NCBI GenBank assembly: GCA_031002005.1 | Contig: CM061914.1 | Location: forward strand, 16,726,148 to 16,790,147 | Source: Vandiemenella viatica | Taxonomy: Eukaryota; Arthropoda; Insecta; Orthoptera; Morabidae | Length of the DNA stretch: 64,000 nucleotides | Reading direction: 5' to 3' | Shown: positions 54,769 to 64,000 of the stretch, piece by piece | Position numbering within the stretch: the stretch's first letter is position 1 | Layout: the number at the start of each line of letters is the position of its first letter | Made by a program: the position numbers and the translations under genes | Notes under the pieces: model-generated | The model's database searches: none | What the model was told of the DNA's origin: nothing | What the model saw: only the letters and a program-made list of their open reading frames with translations

Positions 54769-56099
54769 CGAGGTGTGTACAAAAAGAAACCGAACTTGTG
54801 CTGTAATTGCTTTATTGCTCATCGTACTAACTTTTACACACTGTCCCCTTCAAATTACTGTCCTTCACTATCAATACACTGTTGCCATTGTTTTTTCAAG
54901 TTTTGGAACGCCTCCTGGAATGCAATTTCTCTGATGACGCGCAGTTCTCTAGTCGCATTGTCTTGAATTTCTTCTATGGTCTGGAAACGACGTCCTTTCA
55001 AAGTGTTTTTCAGTTTTGGGAAGAGAAAAAAGTCTGCCGGAACCAAGTCTGGAGAATATGGTGACTGAAGCACAACGGGAGTGCGATGTTTTGCCAGATA
55101 ATTCGTGACAAACAACGATGCGTGAGTGGGTGCCTTGTCATGGTGCAACATCCACGACTGATTCTCCCACAGTTCAGGCCTTTTCCTACGCACAGCATCT
55201 CTCAATCGTGTCAGAATTTTCTGGTAGACTTCCTTGTTTACCACTTGACCACGTGGTACAAATTCATGGTGCACAGCTCCTTTACAATCAAAAAATACGA
55301 CCATCATCACCTTGATGTTCGACCGACTCATCCGTGCTTTCTTTGGTCGAGGAGATCCTTTCCCCACCCATTCTGAAGACTGCCTCTTCATTTCCACATC
55401 GTACCCATAAACCCATGTTTCATCGCCTGTAATGATGTTCTTGAGGAAGTTTTCGTCCTCATTTGCTTTTTCAAGCAACTCCTTAGAGATCCTAGCTCGA
55501 TTCTCCTTCTGCTCGTCCATCAACAAGCGCGGCACCAGTTTTGCACTGACACAATGCATTCCAAGTTTTTCTATCAGGATGTGATTGCAAGAGCCTACAC
55601 TTATGCCAACTTCTGCAGCAACCTCATGGACAGTCAAAAGGCGATTTTCACGAATCACAGTGTGAACCCTCTCAACATCGTGGTCGTCTGTTGATGTGGA
55701 GGGTCGGCCAGATTTTGGATCATCGGTAACCGAACTCCTGCCCTCCTTAAAGCGCTTAAACCATTCATAGCACTGTGTTTGGCTCATGCAGTCATCCCCA
55801 TATGCTTGTTTATGCATTTGAAGTGTATCAGTAAAAGTTTTCCCAAGTTTAACACAAAATTTCACAGACACGTTGCTCCTCCAATTTCTTCATTCTCGCT
55901 TTCTCACAAAATCGACGAGCACTCTGCGCACTACCTCACACAACCGGCTGTCACTCGTAAACTAATGGAGCGACTGTAGTGCGACAAGAGGCAATCTCTT
56001 GCCGAGAGATGTCACTAGTGTGCATGGAAGTCAGACAATTTTATCTGCAGCCGTTGGCGCACTATTTAATTAGTTCGGTTTCTTTTTGTACACACCTCG
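54769..56099 (-). mobile_element. Mariner transposon, 1,331 bp, perfect 28-bp inverted repeats
   Basis: The element starts CGAGGTGTGTACAAAAAGAA and continues CCGAACT; the right end is the exact reverse complement over 28 bases. TA lies on both sides (54767-54768, 56100-56101). One transposase frame fills most of the interior. Perfect repeats and an almost undamaged gene mark a recent insertion. Confidence 0.95.
54855..55871 (-). pseudogene. Mariner transposase (D34D), N-terminal frame damage
   Basis: The frame is 338 residues long and carries the catalytic triad D150 (ITGDETWVYGYD), D245 (HHDKAPTH) and D280 (YSPDLVPADFFLFPKLK); 34 residues separate the last two, the mariner signature. An HTH pair covers about residues 1-110 (CYEWFKRFKEGR is the family box; SAKLVPRLL links to the catalytic core). 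The enzyme cuts at the inverted repeats and inserts at TA. No ATG starts this frame: the nearest in-frame upstream codon is TGA. An ATG at about 55,906 opens KKLEEQRVC in another frame and reaches this one only if a small GT-repeat change near 55,873 is allowed for. So this copy is probably inactive despite an intact core. Confidence 0.9.
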
Positions 56100-56101
56100 T
56101 A

Positions 56102-57179
56102 AATATGGAAAGATAAAATTTACCTGTGACTCATCAAAGTTGAAGGAAAGAAGGCAGCACAACAAAATGCACTCCACTAACATAAAATATGCACGTCTTC
56201 AAGGAAACAGTACCATGTGATTGAGGTCATGTGACACCATGGACAACACCTCTATACAATTCGTTGCATAGCTGTACATTTGTTTTCTTTACTTTTTTGC
56301 TACCACCCATAGCACTCCTTACAGGCAATTCGATTTTTGTTAAATAGAGTTGAAACTTTCAGCGTATTGTTTGTTGAATGACTGGTATTTAGATCACTAA
56401 AGTCTGCTAAAAGCAACAAAAACTCACCCATACTTTTCTTGATACCGATGGCAGTTTTCAATGGGTTGCTATTTTATTCAGACTTTATCTACACAGTTTC
56501 ATAGTTATTTTATACATGTGTCATTAATATTCTTGTTTAATTTGCTATCTATCAGGTTTAAAGAGACACTATCCAATACTTACACAAGATCTGATAGCTT
56601 GTGATAAGGCAGTGAGAAAAAATTACTTCTCAGCATTTTACGTAACAAGATAATAGCAATTTAATTGTACAATTTTTTTTTAATGCTTTACCCTTTTTTC
56701 TGATTGCAGGTGACTTAAACAACAGAGATTCTTCATTACAACAAGAAGCACGAATCCAAACGGCTGCCAATATAAAATAGTTCACATAACCTTACAACTA
56801 AATATATCATATCCTATAGTTTAAAAATAGAATATCATGTTGGAAAGTATAATATCTTCAAGAAAAAGTGGAGTTTCATTTCTTCCCATCAAACAATATT
56901 TCATACTTGTAATTTGACAGAACCAGCAATCAACAGACTACATTAACCACCATGTTGTCTGAATTTGTGGTTCATAGCACATGGGTAATAAACTGGCATC
57001 ATTAATTCTGGTTTCCTTTTAATACAGTAATTGTTTTCAAAGGCATATTTGAAATGGATACTTTTGAATTTGGCATGTTTATAACCTCTGTCATTGTATA
57101 GAATAACTCTGTAACCCTACTGGGTTAAGAAGTCCTAGAATTTAAATCTTAATCTGAGAAATAACTGGGTTTTGGCAAA
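56102..57179. other. Mostly featureless; one possible 3' exon
   Basis: AT-rich. At 56,693-56,709 a pyrimidine tract and TTGCAG form a strong acceptor. It is followed by 22 open codons (DLNNRDSSLQQEARIQTAAN) to TAG at 56778-56780, with AATAAA at about 56,987. Too short to call with confidence. Confidence 0.25.
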
Positions 57180-57290
57180 TACACTAATATTATAAATACA
57201 AAAGTAACTCTGCCTCTCTGTCTGTTTGTTACATTTTCACAACTAAATGGCTAAACTGATATTGATGAAAATATACAAGATGATACTATG
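57180..57290 (+). repeat. Dispersed arthropod repeat (class unassigned)
   Basis: ACTAATATTATAAATACAAAAG then AACTCTGCCTCTCTGTCTGT and ATTGATGAAAATATAC form a word order I recognise as a widely scattered arthropod repeat. I cannot place its class, and no second copy is present here. Confidence 0.3.
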
Positions 57291-57487
57291 TTTCGTTAAT
57301 TACAATTGTTTTTGGGGTAAATAACATACTTTCTCATGAAATTCAGAATGCTAACCAAACGGTGACATACAAATTGATAGCATGTGTAAGTCCCTGCAAT
57401 GTTACATCAGTTGTGCAGGATTTGTTTCAGTCAGTTTGTGGGACACCTTTTACAAAGCTTACAGCTTTCTATATCCAATTCTAACAA

Positions 57488-57693
57488 TAAAATTTATGTC
57501 CACATCTACGAAGTGGTAACTGCTGGTACTTTATGTACGTAGACGAAAGTGAAAGCTGTGTTGAGAACCCACAAGAGTACAGTTCTACTAAAATTCTGTC
57601 TGAAACCCTTTCACTCCTTGACCGATGTCTTAACATTAAATCCAAAGTTAGACAAGTTCACAAACGCATCCCAGAAAAACTGCTACATACCTA
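57488..57693 (+). other. Protein-like open frame, unassigned
   Basis: About 67 codons stay open from after a TAA at 57,487 to TAA at 57,693, with an internal ATG near 57,530: MYVDESESCVENPQEYSSTK, ILSETLSLLDRCLNIKSKVR and so on. Composition looks like protein rather than random AT-rich reading, but no family is recognised. It may be part of a decayed gene or exon. Confidence 0.25.
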
Positions 57694-59383
57694 ATTTCTA
57701 AATACCTCTACTGCCACCTTTGAAGTGCTTCCCTCATTCTACTGTAGTGTACACATCTTTCTTCTTTAATCTACCAGTAAAATTTCTTCCACTGAACTCC
57801 TAGAATAGTTACAGTTTTTATGATGAAAGATTATGACAGGTTAACTTGATTTGACAAAATATAAACTTGACCTGTGTTTCCGGGTGAATAAAATCTCTGA
57901 GCTTGAAGGACTCAGAAGCATTAATAGAGATAGGTATTAAACACAAACAGGGATGATAGTGCAATCGTATAATTGCTTAAATACAAACTTGACTTGTATT
58001 TGACCCTTGTAGTTTACTCTGCAAAATTTAAAAAAAAAAATCCTGTTTACTTCGAAAGCATCACGTTGTATTTTATTGAAACTGGGCAAACACTTGTAAT
58101 CATTGGTCATAGTATCTGTAATGGCCAGCAAACTTAACACATATTCCATATTATTAAATAGTTGAGCAACTCTGAAGAAATGAATTGCCAGAACAGTTGA
58201 TTTGGTAACATATTTGGACTCATTTCCATTTTAAACAACCTAATAATTCATGTACAGTGAACATGAAGAAAAACAATTAATGAAAGTTGTCAGTATAATA
58301 CGTAAAAAGCAAATAAACCGTAATGCATAAACTTTGGTCAAGCAACAAAATGTATCCTAAGCCGGAGTAATTTAATTTTTTTTTATGTTGCTTTCATTAG
58401 CAACATGTTACTGAAAAGCATATCCATGTTTTTTCAGATGTAAAATTTATCAATTTTTAACTATGAAATGCTATGAAAACCAACCTTAATGAATGTATTA
58501 TGTCAATTAAGCAGTTGCTTAGCTATTAAATTGTGGGCATAACCATGAATTTCTTCTAAGGGTATCTCTGGTCACTGTTTTGCAAGCGAAGGCTGACACC
58601 TGACACTGTTCTCCAGCCAATAGCTATCGAGGTGATTGAGTGAGTGAGCTTAGGATATTCTATATTAGATATCTATGTTTTAATCAAGTCCACAATCCAA
58701 TCTACCAAACATCTAGCAATTTTGTAACTCCTTCCAGCAATACACACTGTACAATGATAATGAATAATTATTTTTTCACTTTAAAACCTCCACAAACACA
58801 CTAAAGTTATATATGAATTTATCCCCAAATATTAATTCTTAACATTGCAAATTATATTAATAGATCATCAAGATTCATTGTGGCACCACTTTAGCATGCC
58901 AAAATAGTGAGAGAGAGGAAAAGAGAGATATTGATATACTGCAGTATTTTACATGTAGATGATTTGTGATTTTGTTGCTTCTATCAAGGAATTTCTGTGG
59001 TGACACATTGCTTCACAGAAATTACAAGAAATGTAAAGCAGACCAGCATTGAGAGCCCCTATTTTTTTGATGGTGATTAAATACATTACTGGATAATCGT
59101 AGAACAACCTGAGCCCATCAGTGGCAGACATCTCGTTCAATCCTCGAACAGATGGTGATACCAAACCTAACTTCTTCTTCCGACTACTCTGACTTATGAG
59201 CATATCTGCAGAAATCATAGAGATATTGTATAAGACACCTTCCCATAGGGTCCTCGTATACTATTCAGAGGTTTACTAATGGCAGCATTGGCACCGTATC
59301 AGAGAGTCAAGCTAGGGGGAAGATAAAATCAAATCATTGTATTGCTCTATCGTCTGGGAGATCCCAAAGAAGTGCTAGGTGAA
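57694..59383. other. No recognisable feature
   Basis: AT-rich DNA; frames 58149-57937 and 59218-58949 (minus) have no motif. Confidence 0.4.
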
Positions 59384-59420
59384 TATAGGACCGTGCGTGC
59401 AGTTGTTCGCCGCTCAGTCT
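59384..59420 (+). promoter_or_regulatory. TATA plus initiator (LTR-like promoter)
   Basis: TATAGG starts at 59384, and a perfect initiator TCAGTC has its A at 59416, 32 bases downstream. The next 470 bases, ending AAAACTGTTACA at 59,892, look like the R-U5 part of an LTR (TG/CA-type end, GGCGATCG box), but I could not find the matching TGTAAC left end or a target duplication. A decayed LTR is the best guess. Confidence 0.35.
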
Positions 59421-59929
59421 GCCAGGAACCGCGAACGTGATAGCATGTAGCTCAGTAGGCAGGAAAGTTTTATATCAAGCACATCAGTGATAGTTTATTT
59501 TGGAATAATGCCTCTTCTTTTATTCAAGTCAACTATTATGTCGTGTTAAAATAGTATTTCTCCAAGTGAGGCCTCGGGATTGTTTGATTTTACTAAGCTG
59601 TTGAACAATGGGAGTGTGTGATTCTCTTTGGTTAAATTACTACAACTAGTAGTTTGAACTATTGGGGTGTGGTCTGGCTCGACTGGTTAAGCGAACTTGT
59701 AAAACATTTCTTTGGAAAATTCGCCTGATTGCCTGTACAGTTTTTGGCTTTGTGAACTTTTGGAAGAATATACTTATTTAAATGTCAATGAACTACTTAT
59801 CCTTATTGAACTTTACCTTTTCATAGTTTTCTGGTTAAAAACCTATGTGGCGATCGTATCATCTTAACTAAGTCAAAACTGTTACAACCAAGGCTACACA
59901 CGGTTATAGTTAAGACAACGTGTTTATGC

Positions 59930-60115
59930 TCCACCCCAAGCATAAGCTTTCGTCTTACAAAACATTCTCACATACTTCCCTCTACACAGCAAGCTGTGCA
60001 TGAGGTGAAGCTCAGATCAAGGGACTTTGATAATCTAGCCAAGACTGGGATTCGAACTGTGGGTCTTTCGATCTCTAGTCAGATGCTCTTAACTACTCAG
60101 TCATCAAACCACTTT
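59930..60115 (-). repeat. SINE-B-like copy
   Basis: On the minus strand the tRNA-like head has TGACTGAGTAG (A box, about 60,100) and AGTTCGAATCC (B box, about 60,055), followed by CAGTCTTGGC. The head equals that of the 40.0-kb copy (CAAATCCCAGTCTCG). The 3' body is not clearly shared, so the family assignment is tentative. Confidence 0.5.
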
Positions 60116-60960
60116 CCAGGGAGATAACTAACTCTATGCTCTTACAAAGGTTTCCATGGTACTGCACTGTTAGGTCTTTACTCTCCCTCAAACACACCAC
60201 ATAAATAATCCTCATTTGATTTCCTGTTAGCGATTTAATTCTAAGCCTTACATTTCCTAATTATTCACACTTTTACAGCATATCAAAGCTAGAAATACTA
60301 TTTAGGTTGTGTCTGAGGAACTGGAATGACTGGAAAATGATCATAGTAGTCAAACTAATGGGTCCAATAAGATTGAGAATTACAGGCTAATTAGAAACGT
60401 GTGTTTAGATTGAGTTTTAGGATGTGACTCTCAGTTAACAGACTATCTTAGAGTCACATCAGATAAATAAACAATGGAACCAAGTTGACAGTGCTCCAGG
60501 GGGTTCCCCAACCAATGGTTGAAAGAAGGGCAGTTAGATTCATTTGTGAAAATTGCTGTAAAATATAAAATCAGTGATAATGATAATGGAACTGGATTGT
60601 GAGACATTTAATGGCAGGAGGAAGATGAAGAAACTGCTGAAAGTGTATCAAGCACAAATTGATGAGATCTGCATGGATACTGGAAAATAATTTATTGCTG
60701 TAAGTGGAATTTGAAAATAAAATTGATGTAATCTAACAGTAGGAAAGCAGGGAAATTCCTCTGGGATATATGCTCCATGGTAGTTAATCAATAATAAATG
60801 AACACATTAAATAGTCATAATTAATAACACTGTTCACTAATAGAAATGACAGCAGGATGGCGCAGTCTGACCAAACCATACAGATCATAATTTACACCTT
60901 AACATTGTTCTTTCATTCTCTGTTTTTGCAAATTTATTACATCCTGTCTCTTAACTGACT
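60116..60960. other. Possible LINE-C-like trace, otherwise featureless
   Basis: At 60,510-60,640 the plus strand has AVRFICENCCKI-like and GRRKMKKLLKVYQ-like codons, recalling the LINE-C ARFVCGNY...LEDRRRVKRIMGVYK block but heavily decayed. Nothing else is supportable. Confidence 0.3.
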
Positions 60961-60987
60961 GGGTGACACCACATTGTGGTTTGTAGT

Positions 60988-61030
60988 GCCAATGTTTTGA
61001 CCAACATTCTGCAGTCTTCTTCCTGGGCAG
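60988..61030 (-). ncRNA. Decayed hammerhead-like site
   Basis: The minus strand reads CCAGGAAGA, a GACTGCAGAATGTTGGTC hairpin-like part, AAAA, CATTGGCA. The layout matches a PLE hammerhead, but both invariant boxes are altered (CTGANGA and GAAA). Confidence 0.3.
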
Positions 61031-61133
61031 AAACTGTGTTTATCAGTGTCAGTTGCTGTTATATACTCGTGGTCCGCATACCGTCTAGTAGACTGCCCGG
61101 CACATGATTGTTGGTGGGGGGGGGGGGGGAGGG

Positions 61134-61751
61134 TGTAACGAGAGTGTTGATTAGTAAATGAAAGAAGGAGTGGTCAGCTTACACTTAGGGATGGTATTTG
61201 GCGTAAGGAGTGTAACAAGGAAACAGATGATTGGTCAGCAGGATCATTGGCGACGAAAAGAACTGTGATTGGCTGTAAGGTCAAGCTATCTAGCAGACTG
61301 CCATGATAGGAGAGGTATGAAGCCGGCAACCATTGGAGATGGTTGCGCAACGTGTTGCTCGATAGGAATGTGTATTTCAACATGTGTCGCGCATTGCAGT
61401 GCTTTAAAGTAGCGTATTAGCCGAGATGGGACGGTAGGAGAATTATAACCATGTGTATTGATGAGTTTGCGTTCTAACTGCTAACCTGTAATCTTCGTTG
61501 AAGTTGCACGATGCCTGATTTATTGTTTTGTAATGTGAGACTGGTACTGGACTGGATTTGTGTAATTTAAATAAACAGTTTGCAGTTTAACTATTATACA
61601 TAAATAAACTTTCCTTAGGAGTAGATAGCCAGGGATAAGGGTTATATCGACAATCCTGGTTATCTTCCCAGGTACCGGGTGGCGACTGACTTATTAACGA
61701 ACCTGTAAAAGTCCATATAATAAATCGTTACATACAACGAATCGCGTTACA
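61134..61751 (+). mobile_element. Solo LTR, 618 bp, AGGG target duplication
   Basis: Starts TGTAACG and ends CGTTACA, a perfect 7-base inversion. AGGG precedes (61130-61133) and follows (61752-61755). Two AATAAA signals lie at about 61,570 and 61,602. The flanking G-rich PLE sequence is continuous once the LTR and one AGGG are removed. No internal region is present. A 4-base duplication suits Gypsy-type integrases. Confidence 0.75.
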
Positions 61752-63207
61752 AGGGGGGAGGAGGAAGAAGGCTGCAGTGTGAGTGGCATGTGCCTTGTTC
61801 CATCTGCACCAGAAACAGCCATGCATCATGTAGGTGAAGCCCATTATCTTCATTTATGTTACTAGGATGCCTGACGATCTCCAGTGAGGCCTTTACCCTC
61901 CGTGGCCTCCGTCGATCTTCGTGCAGCATCAGTCTCGTGTTTTCAAAGTTAATGGAATGAATGCATGCCGTGCTGTGTTGTTAGAGCTATAGTTCCCACT
62001 GTGCTCTCTCAACCTATTCCCTATAGTGCACCCCGTCTCTCCTACGCTCACCCGGCCACAGGTGCACGGAATTTCGTATACCCCGACAACCTGTACTGGG
62101 GATAGTTGACTAGGAAGTTACTGTGTGCCTTATAAACGGGTTTTATGTCAACTTTTCTCAAAAGTTTGCCAGTTCTGTCTGTAATGCCTCTTACATAGGG
62201 CAGAACTGCTACTTTGCAATCCTGAGCGATGGGTTAGCTAATGTTGAGTTGTTCGCAGCATTCACAGTTCCCCCTGCTGTGGTTGTTTGCAAAGCCCATT
62301 TAATGAAGAGGCTGTGATAACCATTAGACCTGAAGGTGTGTTGCAGTGCTTCCAGATCTGTCAGTAAACTTTTATCGTCACACCCTTTCGTCGCTCGGGT
62401 ACACAACATTGTGCTTTAGTCACGTAGCATGTAGATATCTGTTTGTGTGTGTAGGCTTCTGATAAACAGAGTGTTCCAGGGTTGTCACATTCTGTCATCA
62501 TGTCTAGAAATGGCAGCTGTCCTTGTTCCTCTGTTTCAACAGTAAATTTGATTTTGGGATGTATTTAGTTTATATAATCCAGGAACTTATCAAGGACACA
62601 CTGTATATGGAACCACACAATCAAGGTGTCATTAGCATAACCACAGAAGTGGTTTGATGGGCACATTATCCAAAATTTCCATCTCCAGTGACTCCACGAA
62701 GACATTAGCTGCTGTCGGCGAAAGCAGTGAACCCGTGGCCGCTCCCTCTGGTGGGCGTAAACCTTCCCCTCATATTCAAACAATGTAGATTAGAGACAGA
62801 ACTTGGTCAAGTCCACCTAATGTTCTGAGATGTTGTGGGCCAAGAGTTTAGAGCATATCACTGCTACTATTTCCTCCACAGGCACGTTTGTGGGTAGAGT
62901 GATGTGGTATCAAAGCTAAGGTGTATGTTTTTTTTTTTAACTTTAAGTGATTTCAACAAAGTGTGAGCTGTTTCTAATGGTTGAGGTAACGCCTTCTGAC
63001 AAGAATTTTAATTTGTCAAAAGCATAGTGGACTAGTGGATCAGTGGGAGAATTGATCGCGCTGATAATTGGCCACATGGGACTTCTGGTTTGTGACCTTT
63101 AGGGGTTGTTTCTCTTTTGTCTAGCCTTGGTATCTTGTTCAATTTTCAAAGAGTTGTTGACAAGAGATGCTTCTTCAGACCTCAGTTGGCATAGATGATT
63201 TCTTTCT

Positions 63208-63235
63208 ACTACTACTACTATTACTATTACTCCAA
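63208..63235 (+). repeat. (CTA/TTA)n microsatellite
   Basis: About nine trinucleotide units, CTACTACTACTATTACTATT. Confidence 0.8.
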
Positions 63236-63294
63236 GATTCACTAAAAGTGTATGGCGGAGGGTGCATTGCACCTATCCTGAAAGGTAATGGTTT

Positions 63295-63410
63295 GGAAGG
63301 GATATTGCAGGAGACACCCATGGGCTATTGTGAGGAACCATCCCAGCATTCGTGTGGAGTAATCTGGGAAAACCATAGAAAACCCAGATCAAGATGGCCG
63401 GAGGAGAACT
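63295..63410 (-). repeat. SINE-A-related body fragment
   Basis: The minus strand reads CCATCTTGATCTGGGTTTTC, TATGGTTTTCCCAGATTACT and CGAATGCTGGGATGGTTCC, aligned with the SINE-A body GGCATCCAGATTTGGGTTTTC...AATGCCGGGATGCTTCC. The tRNA head and 3' end are missing, and similarity is lower than among the other copies, so it may be a sister family. Confidence 0.65.
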
Positions 63411-63539
63411 TTATCGAAAGCTACTCCTGTTGGATTTTAAGTTAACTCGCCCGGTAAATCCTTTCTATTCCATTCCCTAATCGCTCGTGAAAAAATGAAT
63501 GGAGTGTACATCTTGTCTTCCAGTAAACTCACAAACTTA

Positions 63540-64000
63540 TAAGAGCAATTTTCAGATTTCATCAGTACAGAATTTTGGCTACCCTAAGACCACGACACCT
63601 TCGTTGTGTGGTCCCGTGGATGGAGTGCCCTCGATGAGTTTCTGGATTATATACTCAGAGCACTTTCCGAAATCAAATTTACTATGGAAATGGAGGAACA
63701 ATGACAGTTGCCATTTCTAGAAGTGTTAGTAACAAAACATTATGACATGGCATGACAACCCTTGGATACTCAGTTTATCTCAAGCCTACACACACAAACA
63801 GATATCTACATGCCACATCACACCACCATCCGGCGACTAAAGCAGATGTCGTCACGACATTGTGTACCTGCGCGACAAAAGTGCATGAGGATAAAAGTTT
63901 ACCGACAGAGCTGAAAGCACAGCGATACTCCTTCAGGTTTAACAGTTACTACTTCCTCTTCAGTAAACGGGCTTTCCAAACAGCCAAGGCAGGGAGAGCC
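63540..64000 (+). pseudogene. PLE reverse-transcriptase end (runs off the window)
   Basis: Plus-strand codons include DHDTFVVWSRGWSALDEFLD (the D-D-T-F catalytic region, altered to DHDTF), then SEIKFTMEMEEQ and QLPFLEVLVTKHYD. After a shift come LGYSVYLKPTHTNRYLHATS, HHHPATKADVVTTLCTCATK and LPTELKAQRYSFRFNSYYF. These are the last reverse-transcriptase motifs and linker of a PLE. It faces the 61-63 kb PLE in opposite orientation. The GIY-YIG part would lie beyond 64,000. Confidence 0.75.

Larger units (their letters stand above)
60961..62940 (-). mobile_element. PLE fragment, interrupted by a solo LTR
   Basis: Minus-strand order: a reverse-transcriptase end (FEYEGKVYAH at 62.78 kb, then shifted QLPFLDMM-like codons), ATKGCDDKSLLTDLEALQHT (62.4 kb), the GIY-YIG motif GVYEIPCTCGRVSVGETG (about 62.09 kb, clearly legible) and RLREHSGN, then RRVKASLEIVRHPSNINEDN (61.88 kb). 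A 3' region with a poly(C) run follows, cut by the LTR at 61134-61751, and ends at a decayed hammerhead-like site (60,988-61,030). Many stops and shifts; a different PLE lineage from the 52-kb one. Confidence 0.8.

Noticed and set aside
54855..55871. SETMAR-type domesticated transposase gene
   Set aside because: No SET exon lies nearby, and perfect inverted repeats with TA flanks show an ordinary mariner copy.
59384..59892. Complete LTR retrotransposon or bordered solo LTR
   Set aside because: A promoter-like TATA/initiator pair and a TTACA end exist, but no matching TGTAA left end or duplicated target was found.

Overview
The window looks like transposon-packed intergenic or intronic DNA from an insect. 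It is AT-rich and has no complete host gene. It carries R1-clade LINEs (an arthropod-restricted group), a D34D mariner, Penelope-like elements, hATs, a Tc1-like element, tRNA-headed SINEs and two satellite arrays. The main SINE resembles ones I associate with polyneopteran insects (orthopterans, stick insects, cockroaches), but the species cannot be fixed from the sequence.

Family names used here: LINE-R (RTE/BovB-like), LINE-C (CR1/L2-like), LINE-D (SGNH-type ORF1 plus endonuclease), LINE-E (C-terminal CCHC), SINE-A and SINE-B (tRNA-headed), PLE (Penelope-like element).

Layout. 0-4.8 kb: GC-rich start with a 187-bp tandem duplication and a MADF-domain fragment, then a mariner relic cut by a LINE-R with a 63-base poly(T), and further LINE pieces. 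5-9.6 kb: SINEs and a LINE-E 3' end with a 58-bp tandem repeat in its 3' UTR. 10.3-13.9 kb: a ~1.77-kb block present twice in tandem, one copy carrying a SINE-A and the other a 320-bp hAT MITE, both with clean target duplications. 14.4-15.8 kb: a 1,365-bp solo LTR. 17.5-20.0 kb: a decayed hAT. 20-25.6 kb: LINE-C fragments around an array of about 11 copies of a ~167-bp satellite. 29.4 kb: a TATA box plus a short secretory exon, the best hint of a host gene. 30.1-43.2 kb: a four-level nest in which LINE-R is split by a hAT, the hAT by a Tc1-like element, and that by a 5.3-kb R1-clade LINE. Duplications support the outer and inner joins, and the LINE-R reading frame resumes across the hAT. 43-52 kb: LINE-C and LINE-D pieces mixed with PLE ends, including hammerhead-ribozyme cores. 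51.7-56.1 kb: a PLE with reverse transcriptase and GIY-YIG domains, next to a nearly intact mariner. 57-64 kb: few features, then two opposed PLE fragments, one holding a 618-bp solo LTR.

Nothing here forms an operon or pathway. The non-autonomous elements (MITEs, SINEs, a 255-bp ribozyme insert) would depend on enzymes supplied from elsewhere. The most unusual signals are the ribozyme-bearing insert at 47.36-47.61 kb, the four-level nest, and the near-palindromic PLE ends at 49.18-49.41 kb.
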